Origin: Persephonella sp964519345
Lineage (GTDB): Bacteria; Aquificota; Aquificia; Aquificales; Hydrogenothermaceae
NCBI GenBank assembly: GCA_964519345.1
Contig: CAZFKX010000023.1
Span: 67,317-131,316, forward strand
Direction of reading: 5' to 3'
DNA length: 64,000 nt
A program made the translations under genes and the position numbers. Numbering within the stretch: position 1 is the first letter of the stretch; each line of letters starts with the position of its first letter. The notes below the pieces were generated by a model that saw only the letters and a list, made by a program, of their open reading frames with translations, was not told the origin of the DNA and did no database searches. Shown one piece after another: positions 50,502-58,716 of the stretch.

Positions 50502-51713
50502 TCACCTTCTTAGGAATCTTCTTTTCCTATTTGAAGGAAAATTTCTCCTTTCAAGTCTTTCTAACGGTTTATCAGAAAGATTTATAAGCTGTATATCTGA
50601 TTTTGTCTTTTTCTTAATTATCTCAAAAAGCCTATCTTCTAAGGTTGACATTACAGATATAGCAAACCCTTCTTTTCCTGCTCTTCCTGTTCTTCCTATT
50701 CTATGAATATAACTTTCAATATCTCTGGGAAGAGAGTAGTTATAAACGATATCAACGCCTTTTATATCAAGGCCTCTTGCAGCAACATCCGTAGCAACAA
50801 GGATATCTATTCTGTTTCTTCTAAAATCTCTTAGAACCTTTTCCCTTTTAGATTGCGAATAATCTCCATGTATAGCATCAGCATTAAAACCTTTAGCTCT
50901 CAATTTTCTTGATAGTTCATCAGCACCTTTTTTTGTTTCAGTAAAAATAATACTTTTCTTACCTTCATTTTCTTTAAGAATATCTGCTAATACCTCAAAC
51001 TCCTTTCCTGTATCTACCCTATAAGCTTTCTGTTTGATTCTATCAACAGTAACTTCTTCAGGTTTTATTCTCACAATCTCGTAATTTTCATTTAAAAATC
51101 TCTCTGCAAGTCTCATTATTGCTTTTGGCATAGTTGCTGAAAATAAAAGGGTCTGTTTTAATACAGGCGTTTTCTCAAATATAAACTCAATATCTTCTAT
51201 AAATCCCATATCAAGCATTCTATCAGCCTCGTCAAGAACAAACATCTTAACATCATTAAGATTTAAAACTCTTCTCTCTATAAGATCCTTAATTCTTCCA
51301 GGAGTTCCAACAATAACTACATCATTTCCTTTCTTTAAGAAATCTATCTGATGTTTTATAGATTTTCCACCATAAACGGCAAGTGCAAAAATTTTCTTTC
51401 CCTTACCTATATCCTTTATCTCCTTAGTAACCTGAATAGCAAGTTCTCTTGTTGGAACAAGCACAAGAGCCTGAATTCTCCTGCTTTTCAGATTAACATT
51501 TTCAACAATAGGAATACCAAAGGCTGCCGTTTTGCCTGTTCCGGTCTGAGCCTGTGCAATAATGTCCTTCCCTTCCATTATTAAAGGAATTGTTTTTTCC
51601 TGAACCTCCGTAGGATTTTTAAATCCCATTTTTTTAATGGAACTTAACGTCTCATCCGAGATTTGAAAATCACTGAAACTGAGATTTTCTTTTGATAACA
51701 TAACTTCTGACAT
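50502..51713 (-). CDS. DEAD-box RNA helicase
   Basis: ATP-dependent RNA helicase of the DeaD/RhlE/CsdA type, 403 residues, acting in ribosome assembly and RNA unfolding. It has the Q motif (FSDFQISDETLSSIKKMGFKNPTEVQEKTIP), AQTGTGKT, PTRELA, GTPGR, VLDEADRMLD, SATMP, and in the second domain IIFTETKKGADEL, VATDVAARGLDI and HRIGRTGR. A short Arg-rich tail replaces a long RNA-binding extension. AAGGAGG precedes the ATG. It converges with dnaA. Confidence 0.95.
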   Translation of the reverse strand: MSEVMLSKENLSFSDFQISDETLSSIKKMGFKNPTEVQEKTIPLIMEGKDIIAQAQTGTGKTAAFGIPIVENVNLKSRRIQALVLVPTRELAIQVTKEIKDIGKGKKIFALAVYGGKSIKHQIDFLKKGNDVVIVGTPGRIKDLIERRVLNLNDVKMFVLDEADRMLDMGFIEDIEFIFEKTPVLKQTLLFSATMPKAIMRLAERFLNENYEIVRIKPEEVTVDRIKQKAYRVDTGKEFEVLADILKENEGKKSIIFTETKKGADELSRKLRAKGFNADAIHGDYSQSKREKVLRDFRRNRIDILVATDVAARGLDIKGVDIVYNYSLPRDIESYIHRIGRTGRAGKEGFAISVMSTLEDRLFEIIKKKTKSDIQLINLSDKPLERLERRNFPSNRKRRFLRR

Positions 51714-51858
51714 ATTTCCTCCTTGGATTTTAAAGAAAGAACGATTGATTCTGCTTTTTTTTGAAAAATCCTTCTTCCTTTCTTACCTTTTTTGGTTTAT
51801 TTTAATCTCATATAAGTATATACCAAAAAAATTTAAAAGCAAACTTAAGGAGAAGAAG

Positions 51859-52221
51859 ATGATTGACTATAAAGCTGTTGTAAATGCCGTTTTGAAAAAT
51901 GATTTCAAACATATCACAGCTGTTTTAATATACGAAGACGAGCTTCCTTCTGTTTTTGTACATCCTCCTTATGCAGACACAAAAACATTGTTCTTTGAGG
52001 TCTCCCAAGCACTAAAAGACATTATGGAAAAAATAATAAACTTTGAGATGAACAAGATGCATGAGATTCCAGTTTATATAGGTAAAAAACTTGTTCTTGT
52101 CTATTTTATGAGAGTTGATCCTCTAAAAACCATAGTAATAGTCTCAGACACAAGGGAAAAAGACAATCTTGAGATAAGATTTGAGAAAATACTTAATGAG
52201 ATAAAAGAGAGGATTACCTGA
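51859..52221 (+). CDS. Roadblock-like small protein, unknown
   Basis: A 120-residue soluble protein that I do not firmly recognise. The predicted alpha-beta-beta-alpha-beta order (YKAVVNAVLKNDFKHITAVLIYEDE, VFVHPPYADTKTLFFEVSQALKDIM, VPVYIGKKLVLVYFM-like core, KTIVIVSDT) resembles roadblock/LC7 regulatory proteins, but the similarity is weak. The ATG at 51859 follows AAGGAG; in-frame codons back to 51745 would add an implausible Phe-rich stretch. It is divergent from the helicase and ends overlapping lipA by 8 bases. Confidence 0.65.
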   Translation: MIDYKAVVNAVLKNDFKHITAVLIYEDELPSVFVHPPYADTKTLFFEVSQALKDIMEKIINFEMNKMHEIPVYIGKKLVLVYFMRVDPLKTIVIVSDTREKDNLEIRFEKILNEIKERIT

Positions 52222-53056
52222 TAAATTTACGAAATATTTCAGATGCATTGTATGAACTTCTAACAAGAATACCGCTGTAAATCTTTTTAAAACCCAATCT
52301 ATACCCTTCAGCTTCAAATCTTTTAAACTCTTCCTCATTATAATACTTTCTAACAGGATAATTATTCTTTGAAGGCTGAAGGTACTGACCAATAGTAAAT
52401 ATATCGCACCCTACCCATACAAGATCTTTCATGACTGAGATAACCTGATCAAAACTCTCGCCAAGACCTACCATTATACCAGATTTTGTAATAATTGAGC
52501 TGTCCATTTCCTTTACAAGTTTTAATACTTTAAGAGATCTTCTATAATCTCCTTTATGTCTGACTTTACTGTACAATTGGGGTACCGTTTCAATATTATG
52601 ATTAATAATGTCTGGTTTTGATTTTACAACTGCCTCAACTGCCTTTTTATCACCGTTAAAATCTGGGATTAAAACTTCCACAGTCGTATCCGGGCTTTCT
52701 CTTTTTATATTTAAAACAACCTTAGCAAAATGAGATGCTCCACCATCTGGAAGATCATCTCTGCTGACAGAGGTAATTACTACGTGTTTTAGCCTAAGGC
52801 GTTTAACAGCTATTGCTATATTAGAAGGTTCGTCTGGATCTGGAGGTAACGGTTTTCCATAATCTACATCACAGTAAGGACATGCTCTTGTACACAAATT
52901 TCCCAATATCATAAATGTTGCTGTTCTTTTTCCAAAACACTCGCCAATATTAGGACAGGAGGCTTCCTCACATACAGTATTTAGATTTAGTTTTCTCAAA
53001 AGCTTTTTCATCTCTGTTACTTCAGGTATAAGTGGTGATCTAACCTTTGGTTTCAT
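52214..53056 (-). CDS. lipA: Lipoyl synthase
   Basis: Radical SAM enzyme that inserts two sulfurs into octanoyl groups on lipoyl domains, about 280 residues. The auxiliary cluster ligands are CEEASCPNIGEC (Cys-x4-Cys-x5-Cys). The radical SAM motif is CTRACPYC (Cys-x3-Cys-x2-Cys). The C-terminal RSSY that ligates the auxiliary cluster is present in VRSSYNA. I choose ATG 53056 after AGGAGG; an upstream in-frame start at 53107 adds an unlikely Cys-rich stretch. A 22-base inverted repeat lies 14 bases upstream of the start. The 3' end overlaps the convergent gene by 8 bases. Confidence 0.96.
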   Translation of the reverse strand: MKPKVRSPLIPEVTEMKKLLRKLNLNTVCEEASCPNIGECFGKRTATFMILGNLCTRACPYCDVDYGKPLPPDPDEPSNIAIAVKRLRLKHVVITSVSRDDLPDGGASHFAKVVLNIKRESPDTTVEVLIPDFNGDKKAVEAVVKSKPDIINHNIETVPQLYSKVRHKGDYRRSLKVLKLVKEMDSSIITKSGIMVGLGESFDQVISVMKDLVWVGCDIFTIGQYLQPSKNNYPVRKYYNEEEFKRFEAEGYRLGFKKIYSGILVRSSYNASEIFRKFIR

Positions 53057-53070
53057 TACAACCTCCTGTA

Positions 53071-53092
53071 TGTTATGAAATAAATCATAACA
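53071..53092. promoter_or_regulatory. Perfect inverted repeat between lipA and the CoA-binding gene
   Basis: TGTTATGA (53071-53078) and TCATAACA (53085-53092) are exact reverse complements across a six-base AATAAA centre. The site is 14 bases upstream of lipA on one side and 57 upstream of the divergent gene on the other. It suits either an operator for a dimeric regulator or a hairpin next to the lipA ribosome site. Confidence 0.5.
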
Positions 53093-53149
53093 CGAACAGG
53101 GGTACATCTATTAAATTAATCTTCTCTCAGAATCAAGGAGGTTTAAGTC

Positions 53150-53572
53150 ATGACTGTAATAAATAATGACAGGGATATAAAAAAAATATTAAAAGAAAGC
53201 AGGAATGTTGCTGTAGTGGGTATATCGCCAAACCCATCAAAACCAAGCTACTTTGTTTCTGAGGTTTTACAAAAATACGGTTTCAAACTCTTTTTTGTTA
53301 ACCCAAAATATGCGGGAGAAGAAATACTCGGAGAAAAAGTTTACGGCAGTATAAAAGATATCCCCGAAAAGATAGACATTGTTGATATTTTTAGAAGACC
53401 GGCTGATGTTCCTGACGTTGCAAGAGAAGCAAAAGAAAAAGGCTTCAAAACATTCTGGTTTCAGCCAGGAACTGTTAACAATCAAGTTGTAGAAGATCTT
53501 AACAGCGAAGGTTATAATGTTGTGGTTGACAGATGTATGAAAGTTGAATGTATTAGACTTTTAGAGGAGTAG
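53150..53572 (+). CDS. CoA-binding domain protein (YccU family)
   Basis: Small Rossmann-fold protein of 140 residues matching the CoA_binding_2/YccU family. It shows VAVVGISPNPSKPSYFVSEVLQKYGFKLFFVNPKYAGEEILGEKVYGSIKDIPEKIDIVDIFRRPADVP and the C-terminal VVDRCMKVE. These proteins bind CoA or acyl-CoA; a catalytic role is not established. AAGGAGG precedes the ATG. folE follows after 4 bases. It is divergent from lipA across the inverted repeat. Confidence 0.93.
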   Translation: MTVINNDRDIKKILKESRNVAVVGISPNPSKPSYFVSEVLQKYGFKLFFVNPKYAGEEILGEKVYGSIKDIPEKIDIVDIFRRPADVPDVAREAKEKGFKTFWFQPGTVNNQVVEDLNSEGYNVVVDRCMKVECIRLLEE

Positions 53573-53576
53573 AAAA

Positions 53577-54134
53577 TTGGAAATTGACAAGGAAAAATTA
53601 AAAAGGGCTGTTAGACTATTTCTTGAAGCAATAGGAGAAGATCCTAACAGGGAAGGTTTAAAAGACACACCTGATAGGATAGTAAGACTTTGGGAAGAGT
53701 TTAAATCTTATGAAAATTTTAATATGACGGTATTTGAAGATATTGGTAATTACGATGAGATGGTTGTTGTGAGAGACATACAGTTTTACTCGTTCTGTGA
53801 ACATCACCTGCTCCCATTTTTTGGAAAGGCTCATATTGCTTACATTCCTGAGAAGAAAGTATGCGGTCTTTCAAAGCTTGTAAGAATAGTCAACAAATTC
53901 TCTTATAGACCACAGGTTCAGGAAAGATTAACCGCCCAGATAGCAGACTTTCTTGAAAAAGAGCTAAAACCAAAAGGAGTAGCCGTTATCCTTGAGGCAG
54001 AACACCTGTGTATGTCTATGAGGGGCGTTAAAAATCCATCTTCCTACACAGTAACAAGTAAACTAACAGGTGTCTTTATGGATGATGAAAAAACAAGAAA
54101 TGAGTTTTTGAACCTTATTCATAATGGGAGATAG
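53577..54134 (+). CDS. folE: GTP cyclohydrolase I
   Basis: Converts GTP to dihydroneopterin triphosphate for folate and related pterins, 185 residues, zinc-dependent type IA. Zinc ligands are in FCEHHLLPFFGKAHIAYIP and in HLCMSMRG. KLVRIVNKFSYRPQVQERLTAQIAD and SYTVTSKLTGVF are further family motifs. The start is TTG following GAGGAG. It is co-transcribed with the CoA-binding gene. dnaE ends three bases away on the other strand. Confidence 0.96.
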   Translation: MEIDKEKLKRAVRLFLEAIGEDPNREGLKDTPDRIVRLWEEFKSYENFNMTVFEDIGNYDEMVVVRDIQFYSFCEHHLLPFFGKAHIAYIPEKKVCGLSKLVRIVNKFSYRPQVQERLTAQIADFLEKELKPKGVAVILEAEHLCMSMRGVKNPSSYTVTSKLTGVFMDDEKTRNEFLNLIHNGR

Positions 54135-54137
54135 ATC

Positions 54138-57100
54138 TTACTCAAAAAAATACTCATCAGGTGATAATATCTTTGATACCTCCTGCTTAAAACTGTCATT
54201 TATATCTACATAAAAGTCTGAATGGACTGCTATTTCACAGTAAAACTTACCTTCTTCAAATATCTCGATTATAACCTCCTTATCTCCTTTGAATTTTTCA
54301 CACAGATTTTTTATTTTAAGGGCAACTCCATTTAATGCCTTTTCTTTGGGAAGTCTAAATTTTACAGATCTTACCTGTTTATTCACACTCTCTATAGGCT
54401 CAACTGATAAAGCATTCATGGATATCTTCTCCTGTTCTTCACTTATTTCAAGATTTCCTTCTATTATTACTATCCTGTCCTCTTCTAAAAAAGAAGTGTC
54501 TTCCATCTTTTCGGTAAACACCCTTACATCTAAAATTCCTGTTTCATCCTGGACTGTAAGTACGGCCATTGTAGATCCTGATCTGGTTTTTTTCTTCTTA
54601 ATATCAGATATAACGCCAGCTATTCTAACCCGATCTCCTGTTTTTTTCTCAGGTAATGAGTTTATTTTAACTACGTAACCTTGAAGTTCCTTTTTATAAG
54701 CATTTAATGGATGACCTGATATATAAAAGCCAAGAACTTCTTTCTCGTAATTAAGTTTCTCCTTTTCTGAAATCGGTTCTCTGTTCTCGTACACGAAACC
54801 GTTGCCATTATCAACCTGTGGCATAGCCCCAAACAGCAAGCTTTGGCCTGAAGCTTTCTTTTCCCTTGCCCTTTGACCTGCTGATAAAGCTTTATCAACC
54901 GTTGCAAGCATAATCCCCCTATCTACTCCGGTAAAATCAAAAGCACCTGCTTTAATAAGTGCTTCAAGAACTCTTTTGTTTAAAGCTTTAGAGTCAAGCC
55001 TTTCTGCTATATCAAATATATCTGTATAATCCCCCTTTCTTTCCCTTTCTTCAACAATAATTTTTGCAGACTGTTCACCAACATTTTTTATCCGGGAAAG
55101 CCCAAATCTAATCTTACCTTTTTCCTCTATGCTGAAATTTGATCTACTTCTGTTTATATCAGGGGGTAAGAGTTTTATACCAAAACTCTCCATATCAATA
55201 AGGAGGTTTAAGAATTTATCATCATTACCTTCCGTCGAAAGCTTTACAGCAAAAAACTCTTCAGGATAGTATGTTTTTATATAAGCTGTCCAGTATGTAA
55301 GATAAGCATAAGCTGTGGAGTGTGATTTATTAAAAGAGTAGGATGCAAATTTCTCAATATCTTCCCAAAGTTTTGTAATTTTCTGCTTGTCAAAACCTCT
55401 TTCAACAGCTCCATTTATAAATCTGTCTTTCATTTTAGCCATAACGTCTGCTTTTTTCTTACCTATAGCTTTTCTGAGGGTATCAGCTTCTGCCATCGTA
55501 AAACCTGAAAGAATGTTGGCAAGGAACATGACCTGCTCTTGATAAACAACAATTCCATAAGTCTCTTCTAACACTTCCTTTGCTTCTTCAAATGGATACT
55601 CTACAGGTTTTCTTCCATGCTTCCTATCTATAAAATCATCTACCATTCCTGACATTAACGGACCAGGCCTGAATAAAGCCAGAATAGCTATTATTTCATC
55701 AAACTTGTCTGGCTTAAGCCTGGTTAAAAGATCCTGCATACCTTTACTTTCAAGCTGGAATACTCCAGTTGTTTTGCCTGATTGAAGGAGTTTATAAACA
55801 TTTCTGTCATCTATCGGAAGTTTTAAAAAATCAATATCAACCTTATGTCTATCCTTTATGAGCCTTTTCATATAATCAAGTTCGGTAAGTGTTTTAAGTC
55901 CCAAGAAATCCATTTTTACCAGACCAAGCATCTCTAATGTAACCATGTCAAACTGGGTAGCTTTGGTTCCATCTTTATCAAGATACACAGGAACATACTC
56001 ATCTAAAGGTCCAGAAGCTATAACAACGCCTGCAGCATGTATCCCTGTATGTCTTGCCATTCCTTCCAGTTTTTTAGCAAGGTCTATAAGCTCTCTAACT
56101 CTTTCATCTGTTTCATAAAGCTTTCTAAACTCAGGACTGACCTCGAGATTTTCCTCTATTGTCAATGTAGAACCCTGAACCGGTCCTGGTAGTATCATCT
56201 TGGCAATTTTATCAGCTTCTGAATATGAAAAACCAAGAACTCTTGCAACATCTCTAATAACCATTTTTGATTTCATAAAATTGTAAGTAATAATCTGGGC
56301 TACAGATTCCTCTCCATACTTTTCCTTCACATACTCAATTATCTTAGATCTGTTTTCCATACAGAAATCAACGTCGATATCTGGCATTGATATCCTGTCA
56401 GGGTTCAAAAATCTCTCAAAAATTAGGCCATGTTGGAGAGGATCAACATCTGTTATGCCCAGCGTATATGCCACTAAAGAACCCGCCGCACTACCCCTGC
56501 CTGGACCTACAGGAATAGCATTCTTTTTTGCATAATTAATAAAATCTTGAACTATAAGAAAGTATTCGGGGAATCCCATCTGCTTTATAACATCAATCTC
56601 ATATCTGAGTCTCTCTCTGTATTCTTCTATCTGTTTCTTTGAAAGATTCCCCTTTTCTGAAAGCCTTTTTTCAAGACCTTCCCATGCAAGTTTTTCAAAG
56701 TAATCAGCTTTTTCCTGATCTGTTGCTTCTCTATCAAGTCCAGGAATCTTATATTTCGGAAATAGATATCCTCTTGTTTCTGAAGTTTCTATCTCAACAT
56801 TACATTTTTCTGCTATTTCTACAGTATTTTTTAATGCCTCCTCATAACCTTTAAACTTTTCATACATCTCCTCAGGTCTGGTGAAATGAAGTCCTCCTAC
56901 CTTAAAAGCTCTTCCTTTCTCCTTAAGCTGTTTTAATGTAAGCTTCATCTGAAGAGCTTTAATAACATCATGAGCTTTCTGATCTTCAGGATTCAGGTAG
57001 TGCGAATCATTCGTTGCAACAACTTTAACACCTAACTTTTTAGCAAGCTTTAGTATTCCTTTGTTTGCTTCTTCTTGTTCCGGAAGACCATTTATCTGAA

Positions 57101-57635
57101 TCTCAAAGTAAAGGTCTTCCCCAAATATATCCTTCAATCTTTTTGCCTGTTTGTAAGCTTCATCAAACTTTCCCTGGGAGAGAAGATGTGGTACGAAACC
57201 TTTAAGACATGCCGTCTGACATATAAGCCCTTCATGGTATCTTTCTAAAAGATCCCAATCTATTCTCGGTTTATAGTAGAATCCTTCTGTATATGCTAAA
57301 GAAGAAAGCTTCATAAGATTTTTAAATCCTGTTTTATCTTTTGCATGAAGTATAAGATGGTAGTTTTTATCTGAAAGGATATCATCTGAACCTTCGCCTT
57401 TTTTTTCAAATCTGTTTGATGTAAAGTATGCTTCCATTCCTATAATAGGTTTTATTCCAACCTTTTTCATTTCTTGATAGAACTGGACTGCTCCAAATAT
57501 ATTCCCATGATCCGTCATACCTACAGCTTTATATCCATACTCTACTGCTTTTTGGGCAAGTTCAGGAATTTTTATCGCACCATCAAGTAATGAGTAATGT
57601 GTGTGTAGATGAAGATGAACAAAATCCTTGGACAT
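54138..57635 (-). CDS. dnaE: DNA polymerase III alpha subunit
   Basis: Replicative polymerase, 1165 residues, DnaE1 type. The N-terminal PHP domain begins FVHLHLHTHYSLLDG with metal-binding His residues. The palm has GPGRGSAAGSLVAYTLGITDVDPL near 375 and catalytic PDIDVDF near 417, with a further Asp in the TQFDMVTLEMLGLVKMDFLGLKTL region. The fingers, HhH and OB domain (VRIAGVISDIKKKKTRSGSTM near 1003) are complete, followed by a C-terminal beta-clamp/tau region. Exonuclease proofreading must be supplied separately unless the PHP domain is active, which its His-rich motif permits. cas6 lies upstream by 97 bases. Confidence 0.97.
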   Translation of the reverse strand: MSKDFVHLHLHTHYSLLDGAIKIPELAQKAVEYGYKAVGMTDHGNIFGAVQFYQEMKKVGIKPIIGMEAYFTSNRFEKKGEGSDDILSDKNYHLILHAKDKTGFKNLMKLSSLAYTEGFYYKPRIDWDLLERYHEGLICQTACLKGFVPHLLSQGKFDEAYKQAKRLKDIFGEDLYFEIQINGLPEQEEANKGILKLAKKLGVKVVATNDSHYLNPEDQKAHDVIKALQMKLTLKQLKEKGRAFKVGGLHFTRPEEMYEKFKGYEEALKNTVEIAEKCNVEIETSETRGYLFPKYKIPGLDREATDQEKADYFEKLAWEGLEKRLSEKGNLSKKQIEEYRERLRYEIDVIKQMGFPEYFLIVQDFINYAKKNAIPVGPGRGSAAGSLVAYTLGITDVDPLQHGLIFERFLNPDRISMPDIDVDFCMENRSKIIEYVKEKYGEESVAQIITYNFMKSKMVIRDVARVLGFSYSEADKIAKMILPGPVQGSTLTIEENLEVSPEFRKLYETDERVRELIDLAKKLEGMARHTGIHAAGVVIASGPLDEYVPVYLDKDGTKATQFDMVTLEMLGLVKMDFLGLKTLTELDYMKRLIKDRHKVDIDFLKLPIDDRNVYKLLQSGKTTGVFQLESKGMQDLLTRLKPDKFDEIIAILALFRPGPLMSGMVDDFIDRKHGRKPVEYPFEEAKEVLEETYGIVVYQEQVMFLANILSGFTMAEADTLRKAIGKKKADVMAKMKDRFINGAVERGFDKQKITKLWEDIEKFASYSFNKSHSTAYAYLTYWTAYIKTYYPEEFFAVKLSTEGNDDKFLNLLIDMESFGIKLLPPDINRSRSNFSIEEKGKIRFGLSRIKNVGEQSAKIIVEERERKGDYTDIFDIAERLDSKALNKRVLEALIKAGAFDFTGVDRGIMLATVDKALSAGQRAREKKASGQSLLFGAMPQVDNGNGFVYENREPISEKEKLNYEKEVLGFYISGHPLNAYKKELQGYVVKINSLPEKKTGDRVRIAGVISDIKKKKTRSGSTMAVLTVQDETGILDVRVFTEKMEDTSFLEEDRIVIIEGNLEISEEQEKISMNALSVEPIESVNKQVRSVKFRLPKEKALNGVALKIKNLCEKFKGDKEVIIEIFEEGKFYCEIAVHSDFYVDINDSFKQEVSKILSPDEYFFE

Positions 57636-57732
57636 TCTATTACCTCTAAAATTTTTTGGAAGGGAATATACAATCTATAAAATTTTTTCGTTTAAATCAA
57701 TCGGAGAAATTAACAGAATTTTAACGGAATTT

Positions 57733-58536
57733 TTAAAGCTGTTCCTTAAGTTCTATCATACCAAATCCCTGACATGTTCTGATTCCAATGCCTGTTTTAT
57801 ATATGATCTCAAGATCTTGTTTACTACCTGATAGTTTAAATATTCCTGTACTTCCAGTAAGGTACATAACAGGTTTACCCGTATTTTCTCTGAAATCTTT
57901 TAACGTATGTTTTACAACCTGCTTTTTCATATCAACAGGTTCAAACCTTAAAGGACGATCTAAACCTCTACCTTTTAAATAGGGAGATGAAAGAATTCTA
58001 TCCATTATCCTGTTTAGGTAATGATTAAAGGTATCATCAGAAAATAGTACAGGTCTGTTATCATCATTCTCGATAAGAATAGGTGAGTTTGTTTTGAATA
58101 TAACGGTTTCTTTTTCTATAGGTTTTTCATTTATAAATATCATTCTTTCTATTAACCATATAAGTCTTCTATTCTGGATGATCATATTACAGTTTGAACT
58201 AAAATTAAATCTTTTCAATTTCTTAAGCCCGCGATATACGGCATTAATAAGATCCTTATCTAAGGAACCTACATAAAGTACTATCGGTTTTTTATTTGTA
58301 TAAAAAACTATATCCTCTACAGTGAAATTTTCATCTATCTGTATTTTTCCAATCCTCTGGGTCTTTTTTGTTGGAAGAGCAAGATTAAAACAGTAAGGCC
58401 TTACAACTCTTTTATCTTCAAAAAATTTTTGATTACCATTAGATCCAAGTTTTATAGCATTTTTTATTAATGATACAACCCTGTGTCTGTAAAGTATAGG
58501 TACCATATCAGATTTTATTAACACTTTAAGTCTCAT
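57733..58536 (-). CDS. cas6: Orphan CRISPR RNA endonuclease Cas6
   Basis: Cas6-family RNA endoribonuclease, about 267 residues, which processes CRISPR precursor RNA. The protein shows the paired ferredoxin-like layout (LKVLIKSDMVPILYRHRVVSLIKNAI at the start, VYRGLKKLKRF in the middle) and the glycine-rich C-terminal loop GIGIRTCQGFGMIEL diagnostic of the superfamily. His near 22 (YRHR) is a candidate catalytic residue. I choose ATG 58536 after GGAGGGAG; an ATG 15 bases upstream is less well placed. No other cas gene and no repeat array occurs in the window, so it would act in trans. It lies between leuS-alpha and dnaE on the same strand. Confidence 0.85.
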   Translation of the reverse strand: MRLKVLIKSDMVPILYRHRVVSLIKNAIKLGSNGNQKFFEDKRVVRPYCFNLALPTKKTQRIGKIQIDENFTVEDIVFYTNKKPIVLYVGSLDKDLINAVYRGLKKLKRFNFSSNCNMIIQNRRLIWLIERMIFINEKPIEKETVIFKTNSPILIENDDNRPVLFSDDTFNHYLNRIMDRILSSPYLKGRGLDRPLRFEPVDMKKQVVKHTLKDFRENTGKPVMYLTGSTGIFKLSGSKQDLEIIYKTGIGIRTCQGFGMIELKEQL

Positions 58537-58716
58537 CTTTCTCCCTCCCATTAATTTAAAATATAATACAATTTCATTAATTTTTAAAGTCTCAATTAGT
58601 AATATATTATTAATTAATAAAAATTCTAAACTAAATCCCAGAATTAAAAATTAAAAAATGTAAGTGCAGATTTTATACCTGTTTGGTAAAGGCATGAAAC
58701 GGTTTGCAACAACTTT

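Noticed and set aside
51745..51858. N-terminal extension of the roadblock-like protein
   Set aside because: Phe-rich, no ribosome site at the upstream start, while AAGGAG fits the ATG at 51859.
53057..53107. Longer lipA start
   Set aside because: It would run through the inverted repeat and add a Cys-rich stretch; AGGAGG fits the internal ATG.
58552..58716. Possible CRISPR repeats or LeuRS beta fragment next to cas6
   Set aside because: No repeated unit and no open frame with synthetase motifs; just AT-rich noncoding DNA.
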